Notes: generated by a model not told the origin, from the letters alone. DNA of 6,054 nucleotides from Clostridia bacterium (GCA_017552165.1 JAFZCF010000046.1:1-6054); one strand, 5' to 3'; shown: positions 1 through 5,868, counted from the stretch's first letter. Numbers and translations: made by a program.

Positions 1-324
1 CTGCGCGCCGCGGTCGGCGGTCTCGGCGTACTGCGCGATGCAGTCGAAATGCCGCAGGGCGCCCCGCCTCTTCATCCACGCTATCTCCGCGCCGCCGGCG
101 ACGAGGGTCTTCCTGCCCTCGAGCGCGGCGAGTATCCTGCCGGGGTCTCCGACGCGCCTGCCGAACATGCCGCCGAGGATATAGACCTCGTCGCCGGCGG
201 AGACGGTGCAGTTCCACATCTCGGTCAGCATCTCATCCGCCTCGGCCGCGTCCGCGTAGGGTCTGCCGTACCTGACGATCGCGCGGTCGTCCCCGAAATA
301 CGTGTCAGCAATATAGAATATCAT
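1..324 (-). CDS. Metallophosphoesterase-like protein with degenerate metal-binding motifs (N-terminal part, runs off the window)
   Basis: The first 108 residues are visible; the 3' end lies outside the window. The start is the ATG at 324-322, preceded by a GGGAGTGA ribosome site eight bases upstream. The protein follows the layout of the small calcineurin-like phosphoesterases as I remember them: an opening MIFYIADTYFG where the family has xxFxSDxHFGH, then RPYAD, a helix ending EMWN, the block GDEVYILG, and LEGRKTLVAGG followed by WMKR where the family has L-GRK-LIVGNHD-xWMKK. The fold therefore looks recognisable, but the metal ligands are not: D7 is kept, His is Tyr at 9, the Asp of GD is Gly at 52, and GNHD reads GGAE at 77-80. 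If this alignment is right the protein is probably not an active metal-dependent phosphoesterase and may be a binding or structural pseudoenzyme. The frame is open and GC-rich like the flanking genes, so simple decay is less likely. Assignment rests on motif memory, not a search. Confidence 0.65.
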   Translation of the reverse strand, partial: MIFYIADTYFGDDRAIVRYGRPYADAAEADEMLTEMWNCTVSAGDEVYILGGMFGRRVGDPGRILAALEGRKTLVAGGAEIAWMKRRGALRHFDCIAQYAETADRGAQ

Positions 325-364
325 TCCGTTCACTCCCGAATCATGTTTTTCTCTTTCGGGTTAC

Positions 365-393
365 ATAATAACCAGCAGTCTGTCCGTTAAAAC
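365..393 (-). promoter_or_regulatory. Possible promoter of the phosphoesterase-like gene
   Basis: Read on the minus strand, TATTAT (370-365) is one base off the consensus -10 box and lies about 40 bases before the ATG at 324. No good -35 box is present at the expected distance; the best-placed hexamers fall inside the inverted repeat at 382-397. The repeat could therefore be an operator or activator site overlapping a weak -35. This is a weak call made by eye. Confidence 0.3.
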
Positions 394-397
394 GGAC
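382..397. repeat. Perfect 7-bp inverted repeat in the divergent intergenic region
   Basis: The sequence gtccgttaaaacggac has arms of seven bases around a two-base centre. The short centre suits a dimeric DNA-binding protein better than an RNA hairpin. Only three T residues follow it on the plus strand, so an intrinsic terminator is unlikely. It sits where the -35 region of the minus-strand gene would be. Confidence 0.45.
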
Positions 398-483
398 TTT
401 GAGCTGCGGACGGGGAATATCGCGCCTTCGTCGAGCCGCTCCGGGACCCGCAAGCATCATCCTACGGCGGAATACGTCCCAAA

Positions 484-495
484 AACGGTGCCGTT
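484..495. repeat. Second short inverted repeat with the same half-site, inverted order
   Basis: aacggtgccgtt has five-base arms around a TG centre. Its half-sites AACGG and CCGTT are the same as the inner part of the repeat at 382-397, but in the opposite order. It lies about 50 bases upstream of the -35 box at 543. A short repeat like this can arise by chance, so a regulatory role is only a possibility. Confidence 0.25.
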
Positions 496-542
496 CGGAT
501 GATAGCATACGATCGGCGGCGTACGGAATCTCCCGCACGTGG

Positions 543-571
543 TTGACTTGCCGCAAAGCAGCCATTAAAAT
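543..571 (+). promoter_or_regulatory. Sigma-A-type promoter for the nuclease gene cluster
   Basis: TTGACT (543-548) and TAAAAT (566-571) each differ from consensus at one position and are separated by exactly 17 bases. Transcription would begin near 578, giving a leader of about 24 bases before the ATG at 602. The ribosome site GGAGGG at 590-595 lies within that leader. The agreement in both boxes, spacing and position makes this the best-supported promoter in the window. Confidence 0.75.
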
Positions 572-601
572 AAAAGAAAACGATCACCCGGAGGGAGTTT
601 T

Positions 602-2146
602 ATGGTCTATCTGTCAAAATCCAAATACTGCGGGCTTTGGCAATGCCCCAAGATCGCGTGGATGAGAAAGTTCAAGCCCGGGGAGGCGTACTTCGACGGG
701 AGCGTCCTCGCGCGCATGGAGGCCGGCAACGAGGTCGGCGACCTCGCGATGGGGCTATTCGGCCCGTACGTCGAGGTGACGGCCTACAGCGACGGCAAGC
801 TCGACCTCCCCGCCATGATGGCGGCCACCGAGGCCGAGATGGCGAAGGGCACGGAGAACATCTGCGAGGCGTCCTTCTCCTACAACGGGCTTTACTGCGC
901 CGTTGACATTCTCCGGAAGGACGGCGGCGGCTGGGCGATCTACGAGGTCAAGAGCTCGACGAAGCACCGCAAGGACGACGGCTCGTACGAGGACGACAAG
1001 GAGATATATATCGCGGATATCTCCTATCAGAAATACGTCCTCGAGCACTGCGGCGTCCGCGTCACGGGCACGTATCTCGTCTGCCTCAACGGCGACTACG
1101 TCTTCGACGGCACTCTCGATCTGACCGGGCTTTTCTTCGTCTCCGACGTCGCGGAGGCCGTCAAATCCGAGATAAAGAACATCGAATACAACGTCGCCGT
1201 CGCGGAGAAGATCTTGGAATCGGAGACGGAGCCGGACATCGACCTGAGCGCCAGCTGCAAAAAGCCGTACCAATGCGCGTTCTGGGACTACTGCACGCGG
1301 CACGTCCCCGAGCAGTCCGTCTTCAACGTCTATCGCCTGAACTTCAGGAAGAAGATCGAATACTACCGCAAAGGCTGGATAACCTACCGCGACCTGCTGC
1401 TGAACGCTCCGATCACGAACGAAAAGCAGCTTCGCCAGATCAGATTCGGCCTCGAGGACATGGGGACGTACGTCGACCGGGCGGAGCTCGCCGCGTTTCT
1501 CGACAGGCTCTCCTACCCGCTGTACTTTCTCGACTTCGAGACGATGCAGCCGGTCGTCCCGCGCTTTATCGGGACGCGGCCGTATACGCAGATACCGTTC
1601 CAATACTCCCTGCACTACATAGAGCGCGAGGGCGGCGAGCTCATGCACAAGGAGTTCCTCGCCGAGTCGGGGCCCGATCCGCGCCGCGCGCTGGCCGAGC
1701 GGCTCTGCGAGGATATCCCGCCGGACGTGTGCGTCACGGCGTACAACAAGGCCTTCGAATGCACGCGCATCAAGGAGCTGGCCGCCGCGTTCCCCGACCT
1801 CGCGGAGCATCTTCTGAGCATTCGGGACAACATCGTCGACCTGCTCGTCCCGTTCCAGTCCGGCTGGTATTACAACCGCGCCATGGGCGGCTCGTTCTCG
1901 ATAAAGAGCGTCCTGCCGGCGATCTTCCCGGACGATCCGGAGCTCGACTATCACAATCTCGAGGGCGTCCACAACGGCGGCGAGGCGATGTCGGTCTTCC
2001 CGAAGATAAAGGACATGCCGCCGGACGAGCAGGCAAAAGCCCGCCGCGACCTGCTCAAATACTGCGAGCTGGATACGTATGCGATGGTCAAGGTCTGGGA
2101 GGAACTCGTGAGGGCGGCGAAGGAGGATAATATGAATGAATTCTGA
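602..2146 (+). CDS. Two-domain nuclease: Cas4/RecB-like PD-(D/E)XK domain fused to a DUF2779-type exonuclease-like domain
   Basis: The 514-residue product has two nuclease modules. Residues about 1-235 look like the Cas4/RecB family: the opening YLSKSKY...QCPK with C15, E44, D102, E115-V-K117 as the PD-(D/E)XK core, Q143, and a cysteine group C219, C225 and C231 that with C15 could hold a 4Fe-4S cluster, as in Cas4 and AddB. Residues about 305-503 match the DUF2779 pattern: YFLDFETM (D311, E313), GTRPYTQIPFQYSLH, AYNKAFE (N382, E386), VDLLVPF, GGEAM, and YCELD (Y487, D491), which resembles the Yx3D motif of DEDDy 3'-5' exonucleases. Probable role is nucleic-acid processing in the cytoplasm; the substrate is unknown. 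The start has a GGAGGG site seven bases upstream and a strong promoter. Its last 11 bases overlap the next gene. No cas genes are near, so a CRISPR role is not supported. Confidence 0.85.
   Translation: MVYLSKSKYCGLWQCPKIAWMRKFKPGEAYFDGSVLARMEAGNEVGDLAMGLFGPYVEVTAYSDGKLDLPAMMAATEAEMAKGTENICEASFSYNGLYCAVDILRKDGGGWAIYEVKSSTKHRKDDGSYEDDKEIYIADISYQKYVLEHCGVRVTGTYLVCLNGDYVFDGTLDLTGLFFVSDVAEAVKSEIKNIEYNVAVAEKILESETEPDIDLSASCKKPYQCAFWDYCTRHVPEQSVFNVYRLNFRKKIEYYRKGWITYRDLLLNAPITNEKQLRQIRFGLEDMGTYVDRAELAAFLDRLSYPLYFLDFETMQPVVPRFIGTRPYTQIPFQYSLHYIEREGGELMHKEFLAESGPDPRRALAERLCEDIPPDVCVTAYNKAFECTRIKELAAAFPDLAEHLLSIRDNIVDLLVPFQSGWYYNRAMGGSFSIKSVLPAIFPDDPELDYHNLEGVHNGGEAMSVFPKIKDMPPDEQAKARRDLLKYCELDTYAMVKVWEELVRAAKEDNMNEF
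2042..2112 (+). repeat. Direct repeat, copy A (3' end of the intact fusion-nuclease gene)
   Basis: Codons 481-503 of the nuclease gene, plus the first two bases of codon 504, recur 845 bases downstream at 2887-2957. By hand alignment 66 of 71 positions match. The five differences, at 2071, 2074, 2095, 2104 and 2110, all fall in third codon positions and none changes the amino acid. The segment includes the YCELD motif. Confidence 0.9.
2120..2126 (+). promoter_or_regulatory. Ribosome binding site inside the nuclease gene that sets the start of the next gene
   Basis: AAGGAGG lies inside the last codons of the nuclease gene, nine bases before the ATG at 2136. Those codons encode the tail after the conserved domain, which the displaced 3' end downstream lacks. 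The tail therefore seems to have come with the second gene, and its expression is probably coupled to translation of the nuclease. Confidence 0.7.
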
Positions 2147-2873
2147 TGCTCTTGAACAATTGAAAACCCGTTTTGGCGACACCGTTTTTAAAAATAAAGG
2201 CCGAACCTTTGACACAGCATTGTCACTAGCCTATGCCGACATGTCGCGTCGTGCCTCCGGACACAAGAAGGATGTCAAGGACAAGTGCATTGAAGAATTG
2301 AATCGCATCTTTTCCTGCATGCCGTCTTTCAAATGTCAGACGGATTTTGACGAGTGGCATAAGAAGAGTTGCGAGAGCTTAAAGCAAGTAATGCATTACG
2401 ACAGTTTTGAAGGTACTTACGGAAGAGCGCAGAAAGTAATCAACATGGCGTTCAAATACCTGATGTATACCGATACACCGCACGCTGACGCCCACAATTT
2501 TTGCCATATGACTTTGGATAGTTATACTCTTGCTTGGTATAAACGGTCTGTCAACACAAAATCAAAGTCATTTGCATGGAGCAAAATCGACGATTATGAA
2601 GAATACCGGGCCATCCAAGATGATATCCGGTCTTACCTTGCCTCCGATAAGAACTATTCTATTTGCATTAAGGGGCTTGGTGAGTTCACAATTGAACACT
2701 TACCGTCCCAACCCATTCTTGCCGAATTTATAATTTGGGAAGGGGAAAAGATATTTGAAAAGTACGGAACTCTCGTCAATAGTATTACCTCATACAAAGA
2801 AAGTGGAAATGCAAATGATTCTTGGCTGATCGGCGACAGCTTTAAGCGGTTTTTAGTCGAAGCGTTCAAATGA
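2136..2873 (+). CDS. Conserved-looking hypothetical protein of 245 residues, AT-rich cargo gene
   Basis: I do not recognise a named domain. The protein is soluble: no signal peptide or membrane segment is seen. Residues 40-60 form a charged helix, followed by FDEWHKKSCESL (71-82), TYGRAQKVINMAFKYL (94-109) and WSKIDDYEEY (148-157). The last two blocks resemble motifs I have seen in uncharacterised Firmicutes proteins carried in accessory regions, but I can attach no function. The start at 2136 has an AAGGAGG site nine bases upstream and overlaps the nuclease stop by 11 bases, so translational coupling is likely. A sampled line is about 42% GC against about 77% in the nuclease gene, which points to acquisition from elsewhere. 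It is followed within 14 bases by a remnant of a second nuclease-gene 3' end. A partner, regulator or independent cargo of the nuclease are all possible. Confidence 0.8.
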   Translation: MNSDALEQLKTRFGDTVFKNKGRTFDTALSLAYADMSRRASGHKKDVKDKCIEELNRIFSCMPSFKCQTDFDEWHKKSCESLKQVMHYDSFEGTYGRAQKVINMAFKYLMYTDTPHADAHNFCHMTLDSYTLAWYKRSVNTKSKSFAWSKIDDYEEYRAIQDDIRSYLASDKNYSICIKGLGEFTIEHLPSQPILAEFIIWEGEKIFEKYGTLVNSITSYKESGNANDSWLIGDSFKRFLVEAFK

Positions 2874-2886
2874 TTTGCCGGCATTG

Positions 2887-2957
2887 CGCCGCGACCTGCT
2901 CAAATACTGCGAGCTCGACACGTATGCGATGGTCAAGGTGTGGGAGGAGCTCGTAAG
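2887..2957 (+). repeat. Direct repeat, copy B (displaced 3' end of a nuclease gene)
   Basis: This copy matches 2042-2112 at 66 of 71 bases. It begins 14 bases after the stop of the 245-residue gene and starts exactly at the equivalent of codon 481. No obvious similarity extends upstream of 2887 or beyond about 2957. Confidence 0.9.
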
Positions 2958-2973
2958 ATCACACATTCTTTAA
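2887..2973 (+). pseudogene. 3'-terminal remnant of a second fusion-nuclease gene
   Basis: The remnant encodes 28 residues and a stop (TAA at 2971-2973). Residues 1-24 equal residues 481-504 of the intact nuclease, including the YCELD motif, and it then ends in SHIL instead of the intact AAKEDNMNEF. It has no start codon of its own with a ribosome site and cannot encode a working domain. Because the two copies differ only at synonymous sites, each probably diverged while part of a working gene. The likeliest origin is recombination at the 3' end of a resident nuclease gene that replaced the end and left the old one downstream. A recent simple duplication would be expected to show few or randomly placed differences. 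Confidence 0.8.
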
Positions 2974-3010
2974 GGGGTTGCAATAATAACAAATTAGTAG
3001 GAGGATAAAA

Positions 3011-3451
3011 ATGAAAAGCAATAAGGTTAGCATCGGAAATTGTGGCGAATACTTTGTCGCCGCTGAATTGGAACGACGTGGATTCTCGGTTGCTGTGCCT
3101 ATGTCGAACACTGAATTGTTCGATATTTTAGCTTTTAATAGAACTACACACGAACAGTGGGCAATTCAAGTTAAAACCACGTCTAGGGAAAAAAGCGAGT
3201 GGCCCTTAAACCGCAAAAACGAAGACATTGTCGGCGATAGAATCATTTATGTTTTTGTAAAGTTAAACGATATCAATATGCCTCAGTATTATATAGTGCC
3301 GTCTGAAGATGTATCAAAGAAAATCAAAAAAATACATCAGGACTGGCTCAATACTCCGGGAAGAAAAGGTCAACCTCATAAGGACAATCCTATACGTACT
3401 TTTGAGGACTATGATAATAAATATCTATCCCGGTGGGACTATTTAGAGTAA
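3011..3451 (+). CDS. Small PD-(D/E)XK-like nuclease-fold protein
   Basis: The 146-residue product has the layout of restriction-endonuclease-like folds: a helix with E13 and E20 (GNCGEYFVAAEL), a strand with D38 (LFDILAF), and a strand with Q53-V-K55 (AIQVKTT). The E...D...QxK arrangement is known from Mrr-type and Holliday-junction-resolvase-like members, where Q stands in for the usual acidic residue. The second half (IIYVFVKLND, YYIVPSEDV) looks like the strand-rich tail common in small host-encoded proteins of this sort. DNA cleavage or binding is likely from the fold; target and role are unknown. The start has a TAGGAGGA site at 2998-3005, five bases from the ATG. The gene is AT-rich, follows the nuclease remnant by 37 bases, and ends about 100 bases before a strong terminator. 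A restriction-like defence or element-maintenance role would fit, but there is no methylase or recognition subunit beside it. Confidence 0.75.
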   Translation: MKSNKVSIGNCGEYFVAAELERRGFSVAVPMSNTELFDILAFNRTTHEQWAIQVKTTSREKSEWPLNRKNEDIVGDRIIYVFVKLNDINMPQYYIVPSEDVSKKIKKIHQDWLNTPGRKGQPHKDNPIRTFEDYDNKYLSRWDYLE

Positions 3452-3503
3452 AAACCCCAGACTCATATTTAGCGAAACGACCATTTGCACCGCAAGTTCT
3501 ATT

Positions 3504-3531
3504 TGCAATTGCACCATACATTTTGAAAATG
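3504..3531. repeat. Two small palindromes in the AT-rich tail after the cargo genes
   Basis: tgcaattgca (3504-3513) is a perfect 10-base palindrome and cattttgaaaatg (3519-3531) has six-base arms around one G. They lie in the non-coding tail 3452-3549, where TTGCA-like words recur (near 3485 and 3504). A protein-binding or recombination role is possible; in AT-rich DNA chance is also possible. Confidence 0.3.
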
Positions 3532-3549
3532 CAACTCCAACTTCATCCA

Positions 3550-3580
3550 GCCCGCGGGTCTCCCTGCGGGCCGGTTTTTT
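3550..3580 (+). terminator. Intrinsic terminator ending the plus-strand gene cluster
   Basis: The stem GCCCGCGGG (3550-3558) pairs with CCC-GCGGGC (3562-3571, with T3565 bulged) around the loop TCT, and is followed by CGG and six T residues (3575-3580). In the minus direction no T run follows the stem, so it acts mainly on the plus strand. It lies directly against the stop of the converging minus-strand gene at 3584. Confidence 0.8.
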
Positions 3581-3583
3581 CGG

Positions 3584-4633
3584 TCAGTTTTCCGGGCGTT
3601 TCAGATCGACGTAGAGCTCGGCGGTGCAGTCCTCCCGTCCGTACTCGACAACGGCGTGAAGATAATAATCCCGGTCCTCCGTCATATCAAGAATGTTCGT
3701 CTTTAAGATCGGCCAGATGCCAAGCAGGCGTCTGTCTTCGCCCCACACGGAAAGTACGTTCCCGTCGACTTCAAAGCCCGCGGCGCCGTCGTCGGCGCAG
3801 CAGTCTTCATGCGGCATGGCCGCGTCCTCTCCCGCGAGAGCCGCAGCGAGCGCGTCCTGCACCGTCTTCAGGGCCCGCGAAAAATCCGGGTTCGTCCCGG
3901 TGCGTTCCGCGTACTCCACCGCCCATTCCGTATATTCCCAAAGCTCCCGGATATGGCCCTCGCCGTCGAATATGGCGTTGCTCTCCCCGTATGCGAAGCC
4001 GCGCAGCTTTTCCCGCATGACCGCGCGCGCGTCCTCGAAGCGGTCGAAGACGAAGAACGACGTCTTCACGTCGTCCGTGGCCTCGCGCTTTCCGGGCAGA
4101 GACGTCCTTATCGAGAGCACCCATTTTTGACTGCTCGTTCCGATCGGGCGCTCCGTAAAGCCGAGTCTGGCGTTTATCAGTTCTCTCTCGTATAACCGAA
4201 AGCTTTCCATGCGGTCAAGCGGGGCTCCGCCGGAGAAAACGGCGCGCAAAAGCCGCACGTTCAGCGGGTCGTTTTTGTCAACGTCGTACGTCGCGACCGC
4301 GTCGCCGGCGGGATGCCCGCCGAAGGGCGCCGCGCAATACTCCGCGCACACGGTCCCGGCTTTGTATACGACGGTTTTACGGCTGTGCTTGCGCCCTATC
4401 TCGATCGCTTTTTCGAGACGTATCCCCGGGATGAGCAGCGCCCCCGCCTTGCGCTCGTCGCCGTTCTCGGCCCATTTTGCGACGTACTCGGCAAAGCAGA
4501 AGCCTCTGCCTCTGACGTCGCGTTTAAGGTCCGGCGCTCCGTCGCAGCTTATGACGGCAAAACAGCAGCCGTCGTCAAGAAAACGCCGCGCCAGTCTGTC
4601 GGTCGCGGCTTCGTCGATGCTTTTGAGCGTCAC
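3584..4633 (-). CDS. Hypothetical protein of 349 residues sharing an N-terminal domain with its upstream neighbour
   Basis: The start is GTG at 4633-4631, with a GGAGGA site (4640-4645) six bases upstream. The stop TGA of the upstream gene overlaps this start as GTGA, so the pair is very probably translationally coupled. Residues about 24-100 correspond to the N-terminal domain of the upstream protein: FAVIS (25-29) for FAVIG, a helix, then EKAIEIGRKHSRKTVVYK (74-91) against EDAVRIGRKLDRESIIWK. The rest has no match I recognise: WVLSIRTSLPG (171-181), FFVFDRFEDARAVMREKLRG (193-212), an acidic Cys-containing stretch (268-283) and a strand-rich end. It appears cytoplasmic, without signal peptide or membrane helix. 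The gene is GC-rich throughout, unlike the 5' half of its partner. It converges on the plus-strand cluster and its stop lies four bases from that cluster's terminator. Function unknown. Confidence 0.8.
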   Translation of the reverse strand: MTLKSIDEAATDRLARRFLDDGCCFAVISCDGAPDLKRDVRGRGFCFAEYVAKWAENGDERKAGALLIPGIRLEKAIEIGRKHSRKTVVYKAGTVCAEYCAAPFGGHPAGDAVATYDVDKNDPLNVRLLRAVFSGGAPLDRMESFRLYERELINARLGFTERPIGTSSQKWVLSIRTSLPGKREATDDVKTSFFVFDRFEDARAVMREKLRGFAYGESNAIFDGEGHIRELWEYTEWAVEYAERTGTNPDFSRALKTVQDALAAALAGEDAAMPHEDCCADDGAAGFEVDGNVLSVWGEDRRLLGIWPILKTNILDMTEDRDYYLHAVVEYGREDCTAELYVDLKRPEN

Positions 4634-5868
4634 GACAGTTCCTCCGTTCGCGTCCGTCCGCCCGCTCGGAGCAGGCGGGTCGATTTGCCGTACATGTTGA
4701 CGGCCAGGGCCTGCGCGAGGAGCTTCGCCTCGTCGTTCACGACTGACTCCGGCGCTTTTAAGCGCATGAGGAACCAGAGCCGCTGCGCCCTGACTATCAC
4801 GTCGTAGGCGGCGAGCCCGCCGATGCGGCTCTCCGCATCGGAGTACATGGCGTCGACGTATCCGTCGTAAACCGCCTGCTCCTCCGCGGTCAGGGGCCTT
4901 TCATCGTCCCAGACCGCATCGATGACGGCGCTCACCTCGGCGTTCGCCACGGCGCTCTCGGCGAGGCCGCGGACGTAGACGTTCCAGACGTCGAGCAGCT
5001 CCCCGAAAAGCGGCTCCCCGTCCTCCTTCGCGAGCTCGCGCAGGGCGGCGCAGAGCGCGTCGAACTTGTTGAGAACGGCGTCGCAGCCGGCCGCGTCCCA
5101 CGTCATGAAGCACTCCATGAGCTTCCCGGCGTCGTCGCCGGGGCAGCCGACGTGATCAACAAAGTCGTAGGGCCACGCGGGTATGACGAGACGGCCCTCG
5201 CCGTCGGTATGCTCAAACATGGCGTTGACGACGCCGGCGGGAGAGAGGGCGTCGTACTCCTCCTCAGTGCCGAAAGCAGACTTGACGATATTCATTTCAA
5301 AAATAACTTCCTCATGAGATCTGACCCCACCGAGATTTTTAATAGAAGAACCCTTATTATCATTTACTAATTCCGACGCCTTAAAAACGAACCTTTGTCC
5401 TTTATTGTGTTTAGGTTCAAGCCGTGAACCGAATACTTTTACCGCATCTTTACTGAAAGACGTATTCTTTTCATCTTTAGAAAATTCCCCGTCAGGTTCG
5501 CCTGTTGCCATATCAATAAACCCGAAGAAATCATCATCTTTCCAAATGATGCTTTCTCGATCCAGCTTTCTTCCGATCCTGACAGCATCTTCTCTGGAAA
5601 GATTGTTTATCAAATATGAGATCTCTTTATCAGCAGAACCGTCTTCATAAGTATAAGTACCAATAAGTACCCTGAAGGTAATATTCTTACGCTTATCGGA
5701 TAACTTTTCTATTTCGAATCGGAGTTCATTTGTTCTGTCCTTTTCAGCGTCTCGGTCTTGTGTACCTATGACTGCAAAATTCATTCCGTTTTGCGTATAC
5801 TGCCAAATACGAGAAAGCCCCGATCCATTGATCGAAAACTGTTCTTTAAGTTCTTTCATTGTGATCAT
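4630..5868 (-). CDS. Chimeric hypothetical protein: phage-like N-terminal domain joined to a GC-rich helical C-terminal half
   Basis: Of the 412 residues, about 1-195 and 196-412 are encoded by DNA of very different composition (about 37% GC at 5281-5340 and 5401-5460, about 68-72% at 5041-5280). The N-terminal half has GLSRIWQYTQNG then FAVIG (31-35), a charged helix, EDAVRIGRK (93-101), ESIIWKDD and FFGFID. From memory this layout resembles uncharacterised proteins of phages and Firmicutes with an SLSRIxxH...FAxIxAxR...LGxKYxQxSIIY pattern; no function is established that I know of. The C-terminal half is mostly helical and acidic, ending APESVVNDEAKLLAQALAVNMYGKS. Start choice is uncertain: ATG 5868 has GGAG seven bases upstream, while ATG 5859 sits ten bases after AGGAGG and may be the true start. 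It is the first gene of a pair, with a 4-base overlap into the next. Confidence 0.78.
   Translation of the reverse strand: MITMKELKEQFSINGSGLSRIWQYTQNGMNFAVIGTQDRDAEKDRTNELRFEIEKLSDKRKNITFRVLIGTYTYEDGSADKEISYLINNLSREDAVRIGRKLDRESIIWKDDDFFGFIDMATGEPDGEFSKDEKNTSFSKDAVKVFGSRLEPKHNKGQRFVFKASELVNDNKGSSIKNLGGVRSHEEVIFEMNIVKSAFGTEEEYDALSPAGVVNAMFEHTDGEGRLVIPAWPYDFVDHVGCPGDDAGKLMECFMTWDAAGCDAVLNKFDALCAALRELAKEDGEPLFGELLDVWNVYVRGLAESAVANAEVSAVIDAVWDDERPLTAEEQAVYDGYVDAMYSDAESRIGGLAAYDVIVRAQRLWFLMRLKAPESVVNDEAKLLAQALAVNMYGKSTRLLRAGGRTRTEELS

Larger units (their letters stand above)
2127..3545. other. AT-rich accessory block between GC-rich flanks
   Basis: Hand counts of 60-base lines give about 42% GC (2161-2220) and 35% (3121-3180), against about 77% (1681-1740) in the nuclease gene before it. 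The block holds the 245-residue gene, a GC-rich 29-codon nuclease-gene remnant, the PD-(D/E)XK-like gene and an AT-rich tail. No integrase, transposase or target-site duplication is seen, so the carrier is unknown. Confidence 0.7.

Noticed and set aside
382..400. Inverted repeat followed by TTT read as an intrinsic terminator
   Set aside because: Loop of two bases, only three T residues, and no plus-strand gene upstream to terminate.
341..665. Open frames on both strands across the divergent intergenic region (minus 341-565, plus 399-665)
   Set aside because: Arginine-rich low-complexity products, no ribosome sites, and they run through the promoter and leader of the nuclease gene.
602..1310. 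Cas4-like domain as a sign of a CRISPR-Cas adaptation module
   Set aside because: No cas1, cas2 or repeat-spacer array is visible, and Cas4-like domains fused to DUF2779 occur outside CRISPR loci.
755..2215. Long open frame on the minus strand opposite the fusion nuclease (486 codons)
   Set aside because: It is an antisense shadow of a GC-rich gene: rich in Arg, Val and Asp, without domain motifs, while the plus-strand frame has complete nuclease motifs.
2978..3005. Separate promoter for the 3011 gene (TTGCAA with AT-rich spacing)
   Set aside because: No acceptable -10 box lies 16-18 bases downstream; read-through from the upstream promoter is simpler.
3433..4807. Several plus-strand frames opposite the minus-strand gene pair
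   Set aside because: Ser/Arg/Pro-rich shadows; the minus-strand frames have ribosome sites, coupled overlap and coherent protein sequence.
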